Positions 25,518-33,823 of a DNA stretch of 64,000 bases are shown here, in pieces (position 1 is the first letter of the stretch; each line of letters starts with the position of its first letter). A model generated the notes under the pieces. It ran no database searches and was not told the origin of the DNA. It saw only the letters and a list, made by a program, of their open reading frames with translations. The translations under genes and the position numbers were made by a program. Origin of the DNA: Bacteroidota bacterium (lineage in GTDB: Bacteria > Bacteroidota > Ignavibacteria > Kapaibacteriales > Kapaibacteriaceae); contig JAFDZT010000007.1 of the NCBI GenBank assembly GCA_018266735.1, forward strand, positions 124,001 through 188,000, read 5' to 3'.

Positions 25518-28092
25518 CGAGTGATCCTTTCAGATCGGCCAGCAGTTGTAATGCCTGCAATGGCGTCATGGATGGAATATCGAGCGAACGTATCCGTTCA
25601 CGCAGCGCATCGTCGCGAAGCTCGAACAGCGACATCTGAGCGGAACCATCGATCTGCGGTCGATGATCGCCTGACTCCAACTGTCGTAGTATGGCCTTCG
25701 CCGAAGTGATCACGGCTGGCGGTAGGCCTGCCATGCGAGCTACGTGAATACCGAAGGAATGGTCGGAATGACCCGGGACGACGCGATGGGTGAAGACGAT
25801 GGAGTCTCCAACTTCGCGTACTTCCACTTGAACTTGTTGAATGCGCTCATATCGATCCGCCAACGCCGTGAGCTCATGGTAGTGCGTTGCAAAGAGCGTT
25901 TTCGCGCCGATCACCTCATGGATGTACTCTGCCATGGCCCATGCGATCGAGATCCCGTCGAACGTTGCCGTGCCACGACCCACTTCGTCGAGCAGGATCA
26001 ACGAACGCTTCGTGGCATTGTTCAAGATGTTCGCACTCTCTTGCATTTCCACAAGGAACGTGCTCTCCCCTGCCGTGATATTGTCCTGTGCACCGACGCG
26101 GGTGAAGATCCGGTCCGTGAGGCCAATACGCGCCGAGGTTGCAGGCACGAAACTTCCGATGTGGGCGAGGTAGGTGATCAGGCCGACCTGACGTAGGTAC
26201 GAACTCTTTCCGGACATGTTCGGACCAGTGATGATGGAGATCTGCGAACGCTCCGTGTCCATGTGAATGGAGTTGGCCACATACGTTGTCCCGGTCGGCA
26301 GCAACTTCTCGATCACCGGATGCCGTGCATCCACGATGTCGAGCTCCGTGCCTTCATGCATCACCGGTTCGCAATACGCATTCTCGATCGCAACGGAGGC
26401 GAAGGTGGCAAGGACATCGAGTCGTGCGATCGCTTGGGCTGTCTGCTGGATCGTCCGTGTTGCTTGCGATACAGTGCGCTTGATCGCATCGAGCAATGCC
26501 GACTCGCGCGTTGTCATGTGCTCTTCGGCATGCAGGAGCGTCTGTTCAAGCTTGCGTAGTTCCGGCGTTGTATAGCGCTCTGCATTGGCAAGGGTCTGCC
26601 GTCGGTCGTAGTGCTCCGGAACACGACTCTTATGCGTGTTGCTGATCTCGATGTAGTAGCCAAAGACGCCTGTCGATCCAACCTTCAGCGTCCCGATGCC
26701 GGTCGCCGTGCGTTCTGCTTCCTGATAGTTGGCGATCCACGTCTTCCCGTTCACAAGCGCATCACGCGCCGCATCGATGTCGGCATCGAATCCCGGTTTG
26801 AAGATGGCTCCGCTTCCCACGTGCAACGATGGATCGTCGACGAGGGCGCGTTGCAGAAGCTCGGTGATCGTCGTGTGTTCGTCGATATCAGCGCCGCAGG
26901 CTCGCACGAAGTCTGATGAGCTTTCTGCGCACAATGCCTTGATCACGGGAAGCTGTTCGAGGGACGATCGCAGACCGACAAGGTCTCGCGGTGTGGCTCG
27001 ATTGGTAACGATCTTCGTCATGATCCGCTCAAGATCTCCGATACGACGCATGTCGGTCCGAAGGGCATCGAGTCGCGATCGATCGTGCACCAGTGCACGC
27101 ACCACGGCATGTCGCGCACAGATCTGTAGCATGTCGGTGAGTGGCGCCTGCAGCCACCATCGCAGAAGTCTGCCGCCCATGGCCGTGACCGTCGCACCGA
27201 TGATGTTGACCAGTGCACCGTGCCGCCCTTCCTCCGTACCGTTGCCATGGATCTCGAGATTCCTGCGTGTGGCCGCATCGAGCACCATGTAGCCGTCGCT
27301 TTGGATCACGCTCATACCCGTGATCTGGTCGAGCGAGCTCTTCGACGTTTCACCCACATAGTACAACAACGCACCGGCGGCAAGGGTACCACATCCAAGT
27401 GATGCAGCGCCGAAGCCTTTGAGTGAGACGGTATCGAAATGACGGAGGATGGTGGTCTGCGTGAAGTCGTGCTCGAAGTGCCACGACTCCAACCGCGTGA
27501 GCGATGGCTTGACGGTGAGTTGTGCTACGATGGCCTCCCACCAAGGGCGATCGTCCTTGTTGACGACGAGCTCTGCCGGTTGCAACGACTCGAGCAAGGC
27601 AACGATCTTCTCTTCGGCCACATCGCCGGCAGAGAACGTGCCGGTGCTCACATCGGCATAGGCAAGACCGGGAACGGTGCGCTTCCCTTGCGGTGCGCAC
27701 AGACAGGCAACGAAGGTGTGTGCATTGTTGTCGAGCAACTTGTCGTAGAGCACAACGCCGGGTGTGACCACTTCCACCACGTCACGACGCACGATGCCCT
27801 TTGCCTGCTTCGGATCTTCAAGCTGTTCACACACGGCAACGCGGTGTCCGGCACGCACGAGCTTTGGCAGATACGTGTCGAGTTGATGATGCGGAAATCC
27901 AGCGAGCGGGATCTCGCCCGCCGAACCGTTGTTCCGTTTCGTGAGCGTGATGCCGCATGCCTTTGCCGTGGTCACGGCATCGTCACCAAAGGTCTCGTAG
28001 AAGTCGCCCAGTCGGAAGAGCAGCACCGTGTCGGGATACTTGCTCTTGATCTGCGTGTATTGCCGCATCAGCGGCGTTTGTGTGGTGCTCAT
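25510..28092 (-). CDS. mutS: DNA mismatch repair protein MutS
   Basis: 860 residues, normal MutS1 length. The N-terminal mismatch-binding domain has LFRLGDFYETFGDDA, in which the family Phe-x-Glu motif appears as FYE. A connector and lever follow, then the ATPase core with Walker A GPNMSGKSS, a Walker B region (SLILLDEVGRGTATFDG) and a conserved ATHYHEL. The C-terminal helix-turn-helix dimerisation region is present. It recognises mismatches and recruits MutL (not in this window). A TATGTTTG promoter element lies 7 bases upstream of the ATG. Confidence 0.97.
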   Translation of the reverse strand: MSTTQTPLMRQYTQIKSKYPDTVLLFRLGDFYETFGDDAVTTAKACGITLTKRNNGSAGEIPLAGFPHHQLDTYLPKLVRAGHRVAVCEQLEDPKQAKGIVRRDVVEVVTPGVVLYDKLLDNNAHTFVACLCAPQGKRTVPGLAYADVSTGTFSAGDVAEEKIVALLESLQPAELVVNKDDRPWWEAIVAQLTVKPSLTRLESWHFEHDFTQTTILRHFDTVSLKGFGAASLGCGTLAAGALLYYVGETSKSSLDQITGMSVIQSDGYMVLDAATRRNLEIHGNGTEEGRHGALVNIIGATVTAMGGRLLRWWLQAPLTDMLQICARHAVVRALVHDRSRLDALRTDMRRIGDLERIMTKIVTNRATPRDLVGLRSSLEQLPVIKALCAESSSDFVRACGADIDEHTTITELLQRALVDDPSLHVGSGAIFKPGFDADIDAARDALVNGKTWIANYQEAERTATGIGTLKVGSTGVFGYYIEISNTHKSRVPEHYDRRQTLANAERYTTPELRKLEQTLLHAEEHMTTRESALLDAIKRTVSQATRTIQQTAQAIARLDVLATFASVAIENAYCEPVMHEGTELDIVDARHPVIEKLLPTGTTYVANSIHMDTERSQISIITGPNMSGKSSYLRQVGLITYLAHIGSFVPATSARIGLTDRIFTRVGAQDNITAGESTFLVEMQESANILNNATKRSLILLDEVGRGTATFDGISIAWAMAEYIHEVIGAKTLFATHYHELTALADRYERIQQVQVEVREVGDSIVFTHRVVPGHSDHSFGIHVARMAGLPPAVITSAKAILRQLESGDHRPQIDGSAQMSLFELRDDALRERIRSLDIPSMTPLQALQLLADLKGSLDE

Positions 28093-28099
28093 GGAGCGT

Positions 28100-28107
28100 C
28101 AAACATA
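28100..28107 (-). promoter_or_regulatory. TAnnTTTG promoter element for mutS-hslO
   Basis: TATGTTTG on the minus strand ends 7 bases before the mutS ATG. The predicted transcript has little or no leader. Confidence 0.5.
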
Positions 28108-28186
28108 CGAATTGCCTGTGCTGTGAAACACGTCCGGTGTATGGGCGTACACATGCACCGTTCTGACCCTCTTCAAGGAGTTCATC

Positions 28187-28624
28187 ATGTCTACCCTGCT
28201 CAGCCTCGCACTTTCGCTCTTGCTCAATACGTCCGTTGATGTGCCGTTCCATCTTCCATTGCAAACGGCCATCGTTTCGCATGCACCGCACATCCTCGTG
28301 GATGTCGATGCCGGCAATGTTCGCATTGAATCGTGGCCGTATGATAAGGTCGCGTTGACGAGCGACGTAACGTCGCCCGATCTCAAGGTCTCCTTCGATC
28401 AACAGGGCAACACCGTCCTCGTACACGCCAAGATCGGCCACGCCGCTATCACCAAGAAGGCCACGAAGAGCATGTATGTTCTTCGCGTTCCGGCCTCGGC
28501 CAACATTGAACTCTACTCCGCCAGTGGCAACGTCGCTGTACACGGTGTCTACGGTCCGGTGGCTTTGAATGTGGCCGGCGGTCTTGTGGACTGTGACGGC
28601 GACAAGGACCTGGTCGAGAACTAA
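28187..28624 (+). CDS. Small secreted DUF4097-like beta protein
   Basis: 145 residues with an N-terminal hydrophobic segment resembling a signal peptide (LLSLALSLLLNTSVD). The mature part has short repeating strands (VDVDAGNVRIESWPYDKVAL, NIELYSASGNVAVHGVYGPVALNVAGGLVDCDGD). This is the beta-helix pattern of DUF4097 putative adhesin domains, but with only a few rungs; typical members are roughly twice as long. An AAGGAG ribosome site lies 7 bases before the ATG. Function unknown. It stands alone between divergent mutS and the tRNA gene. Confidence 0.65.
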   Translation: MSTLLSLALSLLLNTSVDVPFHLPLQTAIVSHAPHILVDVDAGNVRIESWPYDKVALTSDVTSPDLKVSFDQQGNTVLVHAKIGHAAITKKATKSMYVLRVPASANIELYSASGNVAVHGVYGPVALNVAGGLVDCDGDKDLVEN

Positions 28625-28654
28625 AATCCCCCTCGCCTTTTCGCCATTCTTCCC

Positions 28655-28662
28655 TATATTTG
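28655..28662 (+). promoter_or_regulatory. TAnnTTTG promoter element for tRNA-Ser
   Basis: TATATTTG lies 14 bases before the first base of the tRNA. This independent stable-RNA promoter supports TAnnTTTG as the host housekeeping element. Confidence 0.6.
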
Positions 28663-28676
28663 TGGTCTCCGCAGTC

Positions 28677-28767
<91 letters not shown>

Positions 28768-28777
28768 CATCAACACC

Positions 28778-28803
28778 AATGGGGCGCTCGCGTCCCATTT
28801 TTT
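28778..28803 (+). terminator. Intrinsic terminator after tRNA-Ser
   Basis: Stem AATGGGGCG / CGTCCCATT with one G-T pair, loop CTCG, followed by a T tract. It starts 11 bases after the tRNA, and its T tract runs into the smpB promoter-like box TTTATTTG. Confidence 0.75.
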
Positions 28804-28808
28804 ATTTG
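28801..28808 (+). promoter_or_regulatory. Candidate smpB promoter element overlapping the tRNA terminator tail
   Basis: TTTATTTG is one mismatch from TAnnTTTG and ends 5 bases before the smpB ATG, the same geometry as other elements here. It shares bases with the terminator T tract. Confidence 0.35.
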
Positions 28809-28813
28809 CGACC

Positions 28814-29287
28814 ATGGCAGCCACCGGTGAACGTACCATACGGACCATCATCACGAATCGTCGTGCATTTCATGATTATGAAGTGCTGCAACGGTTCGAG
28901 GCCGGCATTGAGCTGGTAGGCACCGAAGTGAAGTCACTGCGGGCCGGCAAGGTCTCCCTGCTCGACGCCTACGCCATGTTCCCGTCCAAGCATACCAATG
29001 TGCTCATGCTCATGCAGATGCACATCAATCCGTATGACTTCGGCAATCGCGAGAATCACGAGCCCTTGCGACCTCGCCGCCTTCTCCTCCACGAACACGA
29101 ACTCACCAAGCTCCGCGCCGGGATCGAAGAGAAGGGCCTGACGGTTGTGCCGCTCTCTCTGTATTTTTCAGGTCCGTACATCAAGGTGGAGTTGGGCCTC
29201 GTTCGCGGGAAGAAGCTCTACGACAAGCGCGTGGCCACGAAGGAGCGCGAGATGGACCGTGCACGTCGACGTACCGATCACGACTAA
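28814..29287 (+). CDS. smpB: SsrA-binding protein SmpB
   Basis: 157 residues. SmpB binds tmRNA and brings it to stalled ribosomes for trans-translation. The core RRAFHDYEVLQRFEAGIELVGTEVKSLRAGKVSLLDAYA is diagnostic. The Lys/Arg-rich C-terminal tail (KKLYDKRVATKEREMDRARRR) enters the mRNA channel. No tmRNA gene was recognised nearby. It is followed 11 bases later by tyrS. Confidence 0.97.
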   Translation: MAATGERTIRTIITNRRAFHDYEVLQRFEAGIELVGTEVKSLRAGKVSLLDAYAMFPSKHTNVLMLMQMHINPYDFGNRENHEPLRPRRLLLHEHELTKLRAGIEEKGLTVVPLSLYFSGPYIKVELGLVRGKKLYDKRVATKEREMDRARRRTDHD

Positions 29288-29298
29288 TCCAACCCTGC

Positions 29299-30525
29299 AT
29301 GAAGACGTTCCCCTCTGTTCAAGAACAGCTTGCGGTGATCCGGCAGAATGCCGTCGATCTCCTTCCTGAAGACGATCTCGTCAAGAAACTCGAGCGAAGC
29401 CTTGCCACAGGCAAACCGTTGGTGGCGAAGCTTGGACTCGACCCGTCCCGTCCCGACATCCATCTGGGTCATGCCGTGGTGCTGAACAAGCTCCGTCAGT
29501 TCCAGGACCTCGGACATACGGTGGTGCTCATCGTGGGTGATTTCACGGCCATGATCGGCGATCCCACAGGCAAGTCGAAGACACGGCCCGCCCTCACGCT
29601 CGAAGAGACGCGCGAGAACGGGTCGACGTATGTGGAGCAAGCCTCTCGCATCCTCGACATGTCGAAGACCTCCGTCCGCTACAACAGCGAGTGGCTGAAC
29701 AGCCTTTCGTTCCAGGAAGTGATCGCCCTCTCGGCCAAGTACACCGTTGCACAATTGCTCGAACGCGACGATTTCACCAAGCGTTATCGCGGTGGTGAGC
29801 CGATCAGTGTACACGAGTTCCTGTATCCGCTTTCGCAGGCCTACGATAGTGTTGCCATCAAGAGCGACATCGAGCTCGGTGGCACCGATCAGAAGTTCAA
29901 TCTGCTCGTCGGACGTGAGATCATGCGCGCCTATCACATGGAACCGCAGTGCATTCTGACCATGCCCATTCTCGAGGGCACCGATGGCGTTGAGAAGATG
30001 AGCAAGTCGCTCGGCAACTACATCGGCCTCACCGAGTCCCCGAAGGACATGTTCGGCAAGACCATGTCGATCCCCGATGCCCAGATCGCGCGGTACTTGC
30101 AATACGCCGCCTACGCAGCGCCAAGCGAGGTCGTTGCCGTGCAGCAGGGACTCACGGATGGCAGCATGCATCCACGTCATGCCAAGGTCGACCTTGCCAA
30201 GCGCATCGTTGCGCGGTATCACGGACAGGATGCGGCTGACGGTGCCTTTGCAGAGTTCGAACGCATCTTCGTGAACAAGGACCTACCCGATGAGATCCCA
30301 GAGACAACGATCGCATCCGACACACCGCAGATGCTCGTGGTCGACGTGCTCGTTGCCACTTCGCTTGTTGCATCGAAGGGCGAGGCAAGAAGACTCATTC
30401 AAGGTGGCGGGGTGAAGATCGATGGTGTGAAGGTTGCCGACATTGCCGACACCGTCGACCTGTCCACACCACGCGTTCTGCGTGCCGGGAAACTGAAATT
30501 CCTCAAGGTGAGCGTCGCCACCTGA
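29299..30525 (+). CDS. tyrS: Tyrosyl-tRNA synthetase
   Basis: 408 residues. Class I synthetase with HIGH-type motif HLGH (55-58) and KMSKS (233-237), both intact. A C-terminal S4 RNA-binding domain follows (about 340-405: VASKGEARRLIQGGGVKIDG). Length and S4 domain fit the TyrRS type with a KMSKS-proximal insertion common in Bacteroidota. It charges tRNA-Tyr. Its stop overlaps the next start (TGATG), linking it to the lipoate-metabolism gene in one transcript. Confidence 0.97.
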   Translation: MKTFPSVQEQLAVIRQNAVDLLPEDDLVKKLERSLATGKPLVAKLGLDPSRPDIHLGHAVVLNKLRQFQDLGHTVVLIVGDFTAMIGDPTGKSKTRPALTLEETRENGSTYVEQASRILDMSKTSVRYNSEWLNSLSFQEVIALSAKYTVAQLLERDDFTKRYRGGEPISVHEFLYPLSQAYDSVAIKSDIELGGTDQKFNLLVGREIMRAYHMEPQCILTMPILEGTDGVEKMSKSLGNYIGLTESPKDMFGKTMSIPDAQIARYLQYAAYAAPSEVVAVQQGLTDGSMHPRHAKVDLAKRIVARYHGQDAADGAFAEFERIFVNKDLPDEIPETTIASDTPQMLVVDVLVATSLVASKGEARRLIQGGGVKIDGVKVADIADTVDLSTPRVLRAGKLKFLKVSVAT

Positions 30526-31256
30526 TGAACGTGCTCCTGGAACACGGTCACGATCTGACGGGCTCGGCCAACATGGCGCGGGATCTCGAACTCCTGCATG
30601 AAGTGCGTTCCGGCACGTACGACATCGCATTGCGCACCTATACGTGGAGTCCGTGGTGCGTCTCACTCGGCAAACATCAACGTGCAGAGTCCATCGACCA
30701 TGAGGCGCTCTCGCAACGCGGATGGGACCTTGTCCACCGACCAACGGGCGGACGTGCCGTCCTCCATGCCAACGAACTCACCTACTGCATCGTGGTGCCG
30801 CTCATGGAAACGCGAACGGCGTCGGACGTGTATCAACGCACACACGAACTACTCCTTGCCGCCTTACAGGACCTTGTCCCCGTCCTTTCCTTTGAACGCT
30901 CACCATCGGACCTGCAGCATCACTATGCCACAGCGGGGGCATCTGCCGTATCGTGCTTCACGAGCAGTGCGCGCACCGAGATCCTGGTGCAGGACCGGAA
31001 GGTCGTCGGCAGTGCGCAACGCGTGATCGATGGCATTGTGCTGCAACACGGCAGCATTCTATGCGGTCCGGGCCATGAGCAACTGGCCGACGTGATCGTG
31101 GGAACATCAGAACAGCGTGCGACCCTTGCTCGATCCATGCACGAGCACAGCACCACATTGTCGGAAGCTGCCGGCAGAACGATCGACGCCATGATGTGTC
31201 AAGAGCGTATTTTTCGCCTTGCTGAGTCGGGACTTTCAAAGATCCTCCATCGGTAG
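30525..31256 (+). CDS. Lipoate/octanoate protein ligase family transferase
   Basis: 243 residues of the biotin/lipoate A/B ligase fold. The signature LVHRPTGGRAVLHANELTYCIVVP contains the RRxxGGGxVxHxxxxLxY-type motif, and SPWCVSLGKHQ precedes it. Later motifs (CFTSSARTEILVQDRKVVGSAQRV, then LQHGSIL) match LipM/LplA-type enzymes that modify lipoyl domains. Whether it uses octanoyl-ACP or free lipoate cannot be read from sequence. It would serve the E2 partners of the two 2-oxoacid dehydrogenase E1 systems encoded in this window, though no E2 is present here. It overlaps the tyrS stop by one base. Confidence 0.88.
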   Translation: MNVLLEHGHDLTGSANMARDLELLHEVRSGTYDIALRTYTWSPWCVSLGKHQRAESIDHEALSQRGWDLVHRPTGGRAVLHANELTYCIVVPLMETRTASDVYQRTHELLLAALQDLVPVLSFERSPSDLQHHYATAGASAVSCFTSSARTEILVQDRKVVGSAQRVIDGIVLQHGSILCGPGHEQLADVIVGTSEQRATLARSMHEHSTTLSEAAGRTIDAMMCQERIFRLAESGLSKILHR

Positions 31257-31262
31257 GAACAC

Positions 31263-32114
31263 GTGATGCTTGCTCAGGATGTATTGCTGAGCGCATTCGA
31301 CGACCGCGAGAAGAAATTCTTCGCCTGCAGACGTCGTTGTCTCGATGCGTTGACGCCCAAGAACGTGCACGATCTGCGCGTGGCCTGTCGACGCATGCTT
31401 GCCATACTCGAACTACTGCATGCCGTGGATGCACAACTGCGCATCACGTCGCTCCGACGCCGCTTCAAGGCCCACCTTCGCATGCTCCGCAGCACGCGAG
31501 ATCTTCAGATGATGCAGCAGCTCCTCCCGAGCATTCATCCATCCGATGCCGACGTTGAGGTAGTTGTGAAGGCATTGCGCCGTCAAGAGAAGACAGCGCG
31601 TTCCAAGGCATGCGGTAAGATGGAGGCATGGAAGGATGGTGCCGCTCGGCGACGTCTGGCATTGGTCCGCTCGGGTCTGTTGGTGCACCTTGACGATCAG
31701 CGACTCCGCTCGCATCTGCGCAATGCCATCGACGAGCGCTATGCCGCGGCCATGCAGGACATGCAGAACGTCGACCCCACCGACGATGCCACGATCCATC
31801 GACTGCGGGTGGCCTTCAAACACCTACGCTACATGGTCGAGATCGTACGGCCACTCGTTGCCCACCCTGCGGCCACCTCCCCTGCATCCATGGATGCCTT
31901 CCAGCAACAGATGGGCAACGTGCAAGACATAGCCGTTCTCACGCAATGGATCACGATCTTTGCAAGCAAGCATCCGAACATCGACGTTCGATCGCTGCTT
32001 CAACATTGTTCGACGCATCGGACGAAGATGCTCGCCGCGTTCATGGATGCACTCCCAACACTGTCTCAGTTCTGGGTCACGTCCGACCACTCACCTTCGG
32101 AGCACCACTCATGA
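31263..32114 (+). CDS. CHAD-domain protein
   Basis: 283 residues, all helical, with paired CHAD halves. Conserved His/Arg/Lys positions include VHDLRVACRRMLAIL at the first half and IHRLRVAFKHLRYMVEI at the second. CHAD domains bind polyphosphate and often accompany CYTH triphosphatases, but no CYTH domain is fused here. The start is GTG 31263 or ATG 31266. It is 6 bases downstream of the lipoyl transferase gene, and its stop overlaps the next start (ATGA). Its role is probably polyphosphate-related, by family knowledge only. Confidence 0.88.
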   Translation: MMLAQDVLLSAFDDREKKFFACRRRCLDALTPKNVHDLRVACRRMLAILELLHAVDAQLRITSLRRRFKAHLRMLRSTRDLQMMQQLLPSIHPSDADVEVVVKALRRQEKTARSKACGKMEAWKDGAARRRLALVRSGLLVHLDDQRLRSHLRNAIDERYAAAMQDMQNVDPTDDATIHRLRVAFKHLRYMVEIVRPLVAHPAATSPASMDAFQQQMGNVQDIAVLTQWITIFASKHPNIDVRSLLQHCSTHRTKMLAAFMDALPTLSQFWVTSDHSPSEHHS

Positions 32115-32920
32115 TCATCCGGATCTGCCTACTCGTTTTGCTTGCCACGTTGATGAGTGGTTGCTTGAAGACGTTCACGAACGTGCATGTCCGACGTGAT
32201 GGAAGTGCCGTTCTGCGAGACTCCATCTACCTGATGGAATCCATTCGTGACTCAGGTCCGCCAAGTGCTGATTCATTGGCCCTGTTGCGACAGAAGCTGG
32301 ACAGTATGGCCTTGAAGTATGCGGCAGAGCTTGGTCCCAACGTGACCGTTCGAAGCACCACCATCGTGAACGAGGCGAATCCCACCGGTTGGGTCACGGA
32401 GTACAACATCCCGTCGATCAACGATCTGACCCTTGGTCGGAACCGGACGATGAAAATGATCGGCGGAGAGGCCATGGCAGGCATGCAGGACCAGCAGGAA
32501 CAGCCTGTTGAGGAGCCCATGCATTTCTCCTATTCCAACGGTGTGCTGGAGATCACGAACCCTCCGGCTCCCACGGGTACAGCACCAGCCGAACTCCCGA
32601 AGCCGCAGTCAAAAGAAGAGATCAAGATGGCGATCGACATGATGCAGACATTCATGTCGGGACTGCGCGTTGCCCTAACGGTGTCTGTGGATCCCCCGCT
32701 CGTCTCTACGAATGCACAGTTCGTGAAGGGATCCATGATCACGATCATGGACGTGGACTTCGACAAGCTCATGAACGTGTGGAAGAAGAACCCGAAACTG
32801 TATCGATCGATGCAGGGCAAACATCCCGGCGATCCGGCCGGCCTCCAACGAGCGCTGAAGACCCTTCCGAAGGGAACACTGAAGTACGAGACACGAGAGA
32901 AGATCGTGGTGAAGTTCTAG
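32111..32920 (+). CDS. Lipoprotein of unknown function
   Basis: The start at 32111 gives 269 residues with signal MIIRICLLVLLATLMSGC and a lipobox Cys at residue 18. It overlaps the CHAD stop by ATGA; an earlier in-frame start would lie inside the CHAD gene. The body has a DSLALLRQKLDSMALKYAAELGPNV helix, then a Met/Gln/Glu/Pro-rich linker (MAGMQDQQEQPVEEPMHF), then a second structured part with charged helices (VDFDKLMNVWKKNPKLYRSM). No family recognised. Its stop and that of the convergent gene share a CTAG. Confidence 0.7.
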   Translation: MIIRICLLVLLATLMSGCLKTFTNVHVRRDGSAVLRDSIYLMESIRDSGPPSADSLALLRQKLDSMALKYAAELGPNVTVRSTTIVNEANPTGWVTEYNIPSINDLTLGRNRTMKMIGGEAMAGMQDQQEQPVEEPMHFSYSNGVLEITNPPAPTGTAPAELPKPQSKEEIKMAIDMMQTFMSGLRVALTVSVDPPLVSTNAQFVKGSMITIMDVDFDKLMNVWKKNPKLYRSMQGKHPGDPAGLQRALKTLPKGTLKYETREKIVVKF

Positions 32921-33813
32921 GCCACGTTCGTTGGACGGACCACGGTGATGCCCGTGTGGGACTTCACACTATTCACGTATTCGCTGACCGATACATCCAT
33001 CACGACCTTCTTCTTTTGTGAAGAGGCATGGAAGAGATGCGCAACGCCCGCATCGTCCTTGAAGATGATCCCGGTGTGCGCATAGTCCAGTCCCTCTTTG
33101 GACGTTGCAATGGCAATGATGTCTCCGGTCTGCAACTTCGATTCGATGTTCACGATGCGATCCTTCGGGATGAAGTAGCGCGTGGTCGCATTGATCCGCT
33201 CTTCAATGGCACCGATCTTCGCTTGGAGCGTTTCGTCCTGCTTGAGCGGCGCATAGTACTGCGGATGCGTGCTCATGAAGTTCACGGTGTTCACGAAGAT
33301 CACGCCGCCAAGCTCGCGCGTCATATCCTGCACCACGCCTTTGGCAACGTTGTCGGAGATCCACTCCGACGTGTAGTGCAAGCGCGACGTATAGTCGGTG
33401 AGCACGCCTCCGCGATACCGCGTGTACAGCACCTCTTTCTGCAGATCTTCGAACGAGTACTTGTTCTTCTTGACGATACGCGCCATATCGAGCGTGTTCT
33501 CGAAGAACGTCACACAGTCCAATCCGGTGAGATCGATCCGGCATTGCTCCATGCCCTCCCCTTCAAGCGTGCCGCCCACGTAGGGCGTGCCGACGAAGAG
33601 CAGACCGATCTGTCCCATGGCCTCGCCAACGGACAGTTTATGCCATCCATCGGCACGTGCCTGTCGCATGGCCTGCGAAAAGATGTAGCGCGAGGTGGCC
33701 TGTTTATCCGTGTTCCGCTTTCTGCTCGAGCGCACATTCTGCGCGAGCAAGGGCTCTGCAAGCGGCAGAAGGAGCGGGGTGGCAAGGAGTGCCAAGAATG
33801 TTCTGCGTTCCAT
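32917..33813 (-). CDS. DUF1460 NlpC/P60-like amidase protein, secreted
   Basis: The start at MERRTFLALLATPLLLP gives 298 residues with a signal peptide (cleavage near PLLAQ). The DUF1460 core follows: IGLLFVGTPYVGGTLEG, then CRIDLTGLDCVTFFENTLDMAR with the candidate catalytic Cys in LDC. It continues with YASRLHYTSEWISDN-type segments and a late His (YAHTGIIF, VAHLFHAS). Members are NlpC/P60-related and thought to act on cell-wall peptides or as amidases. It is the last gene of the glycosyltransferase-aspS run, 10 bases after aspS. Its stop overlaps the convergent lipoprotein stop. Confidence 0.85.
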   Translation of the reverse strand: MERRTFLALLATPLLLPLAEPLLAQNVRSSRKRNTDKQATSRYIFSQAMRQARADGWHKLSVGEAMGQIGLLFVGTPYVGGTLEGEGMEQCRIDLTGLDCVTFFENTLDMARIVKKNKYSFEDLQKEVLYTRYRGGVLTDYTSRLHYTSEWISDNVAKGVVQDMTRELGGVIFVNTVNFMSTHPQYYAPLKQDETLQAKIGAIEERINATTRYFIPKDRIVNIESKLQTGDIIAIATSKEGLDYAHTGIIFKDDAGVAHLFHASSQKKKVVMDVSVSEYVNSVKSHTGITVVRPTNVA

Positions 33814-33823
33814 CGTGTGATTC

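Noticed and set aside
28625..28676. A second tRNA or tmRNA near tRNA-Ser/smpB
   Set aside because: No further cloverleaf or tmRNA-like acceptor ends were found around smpB.
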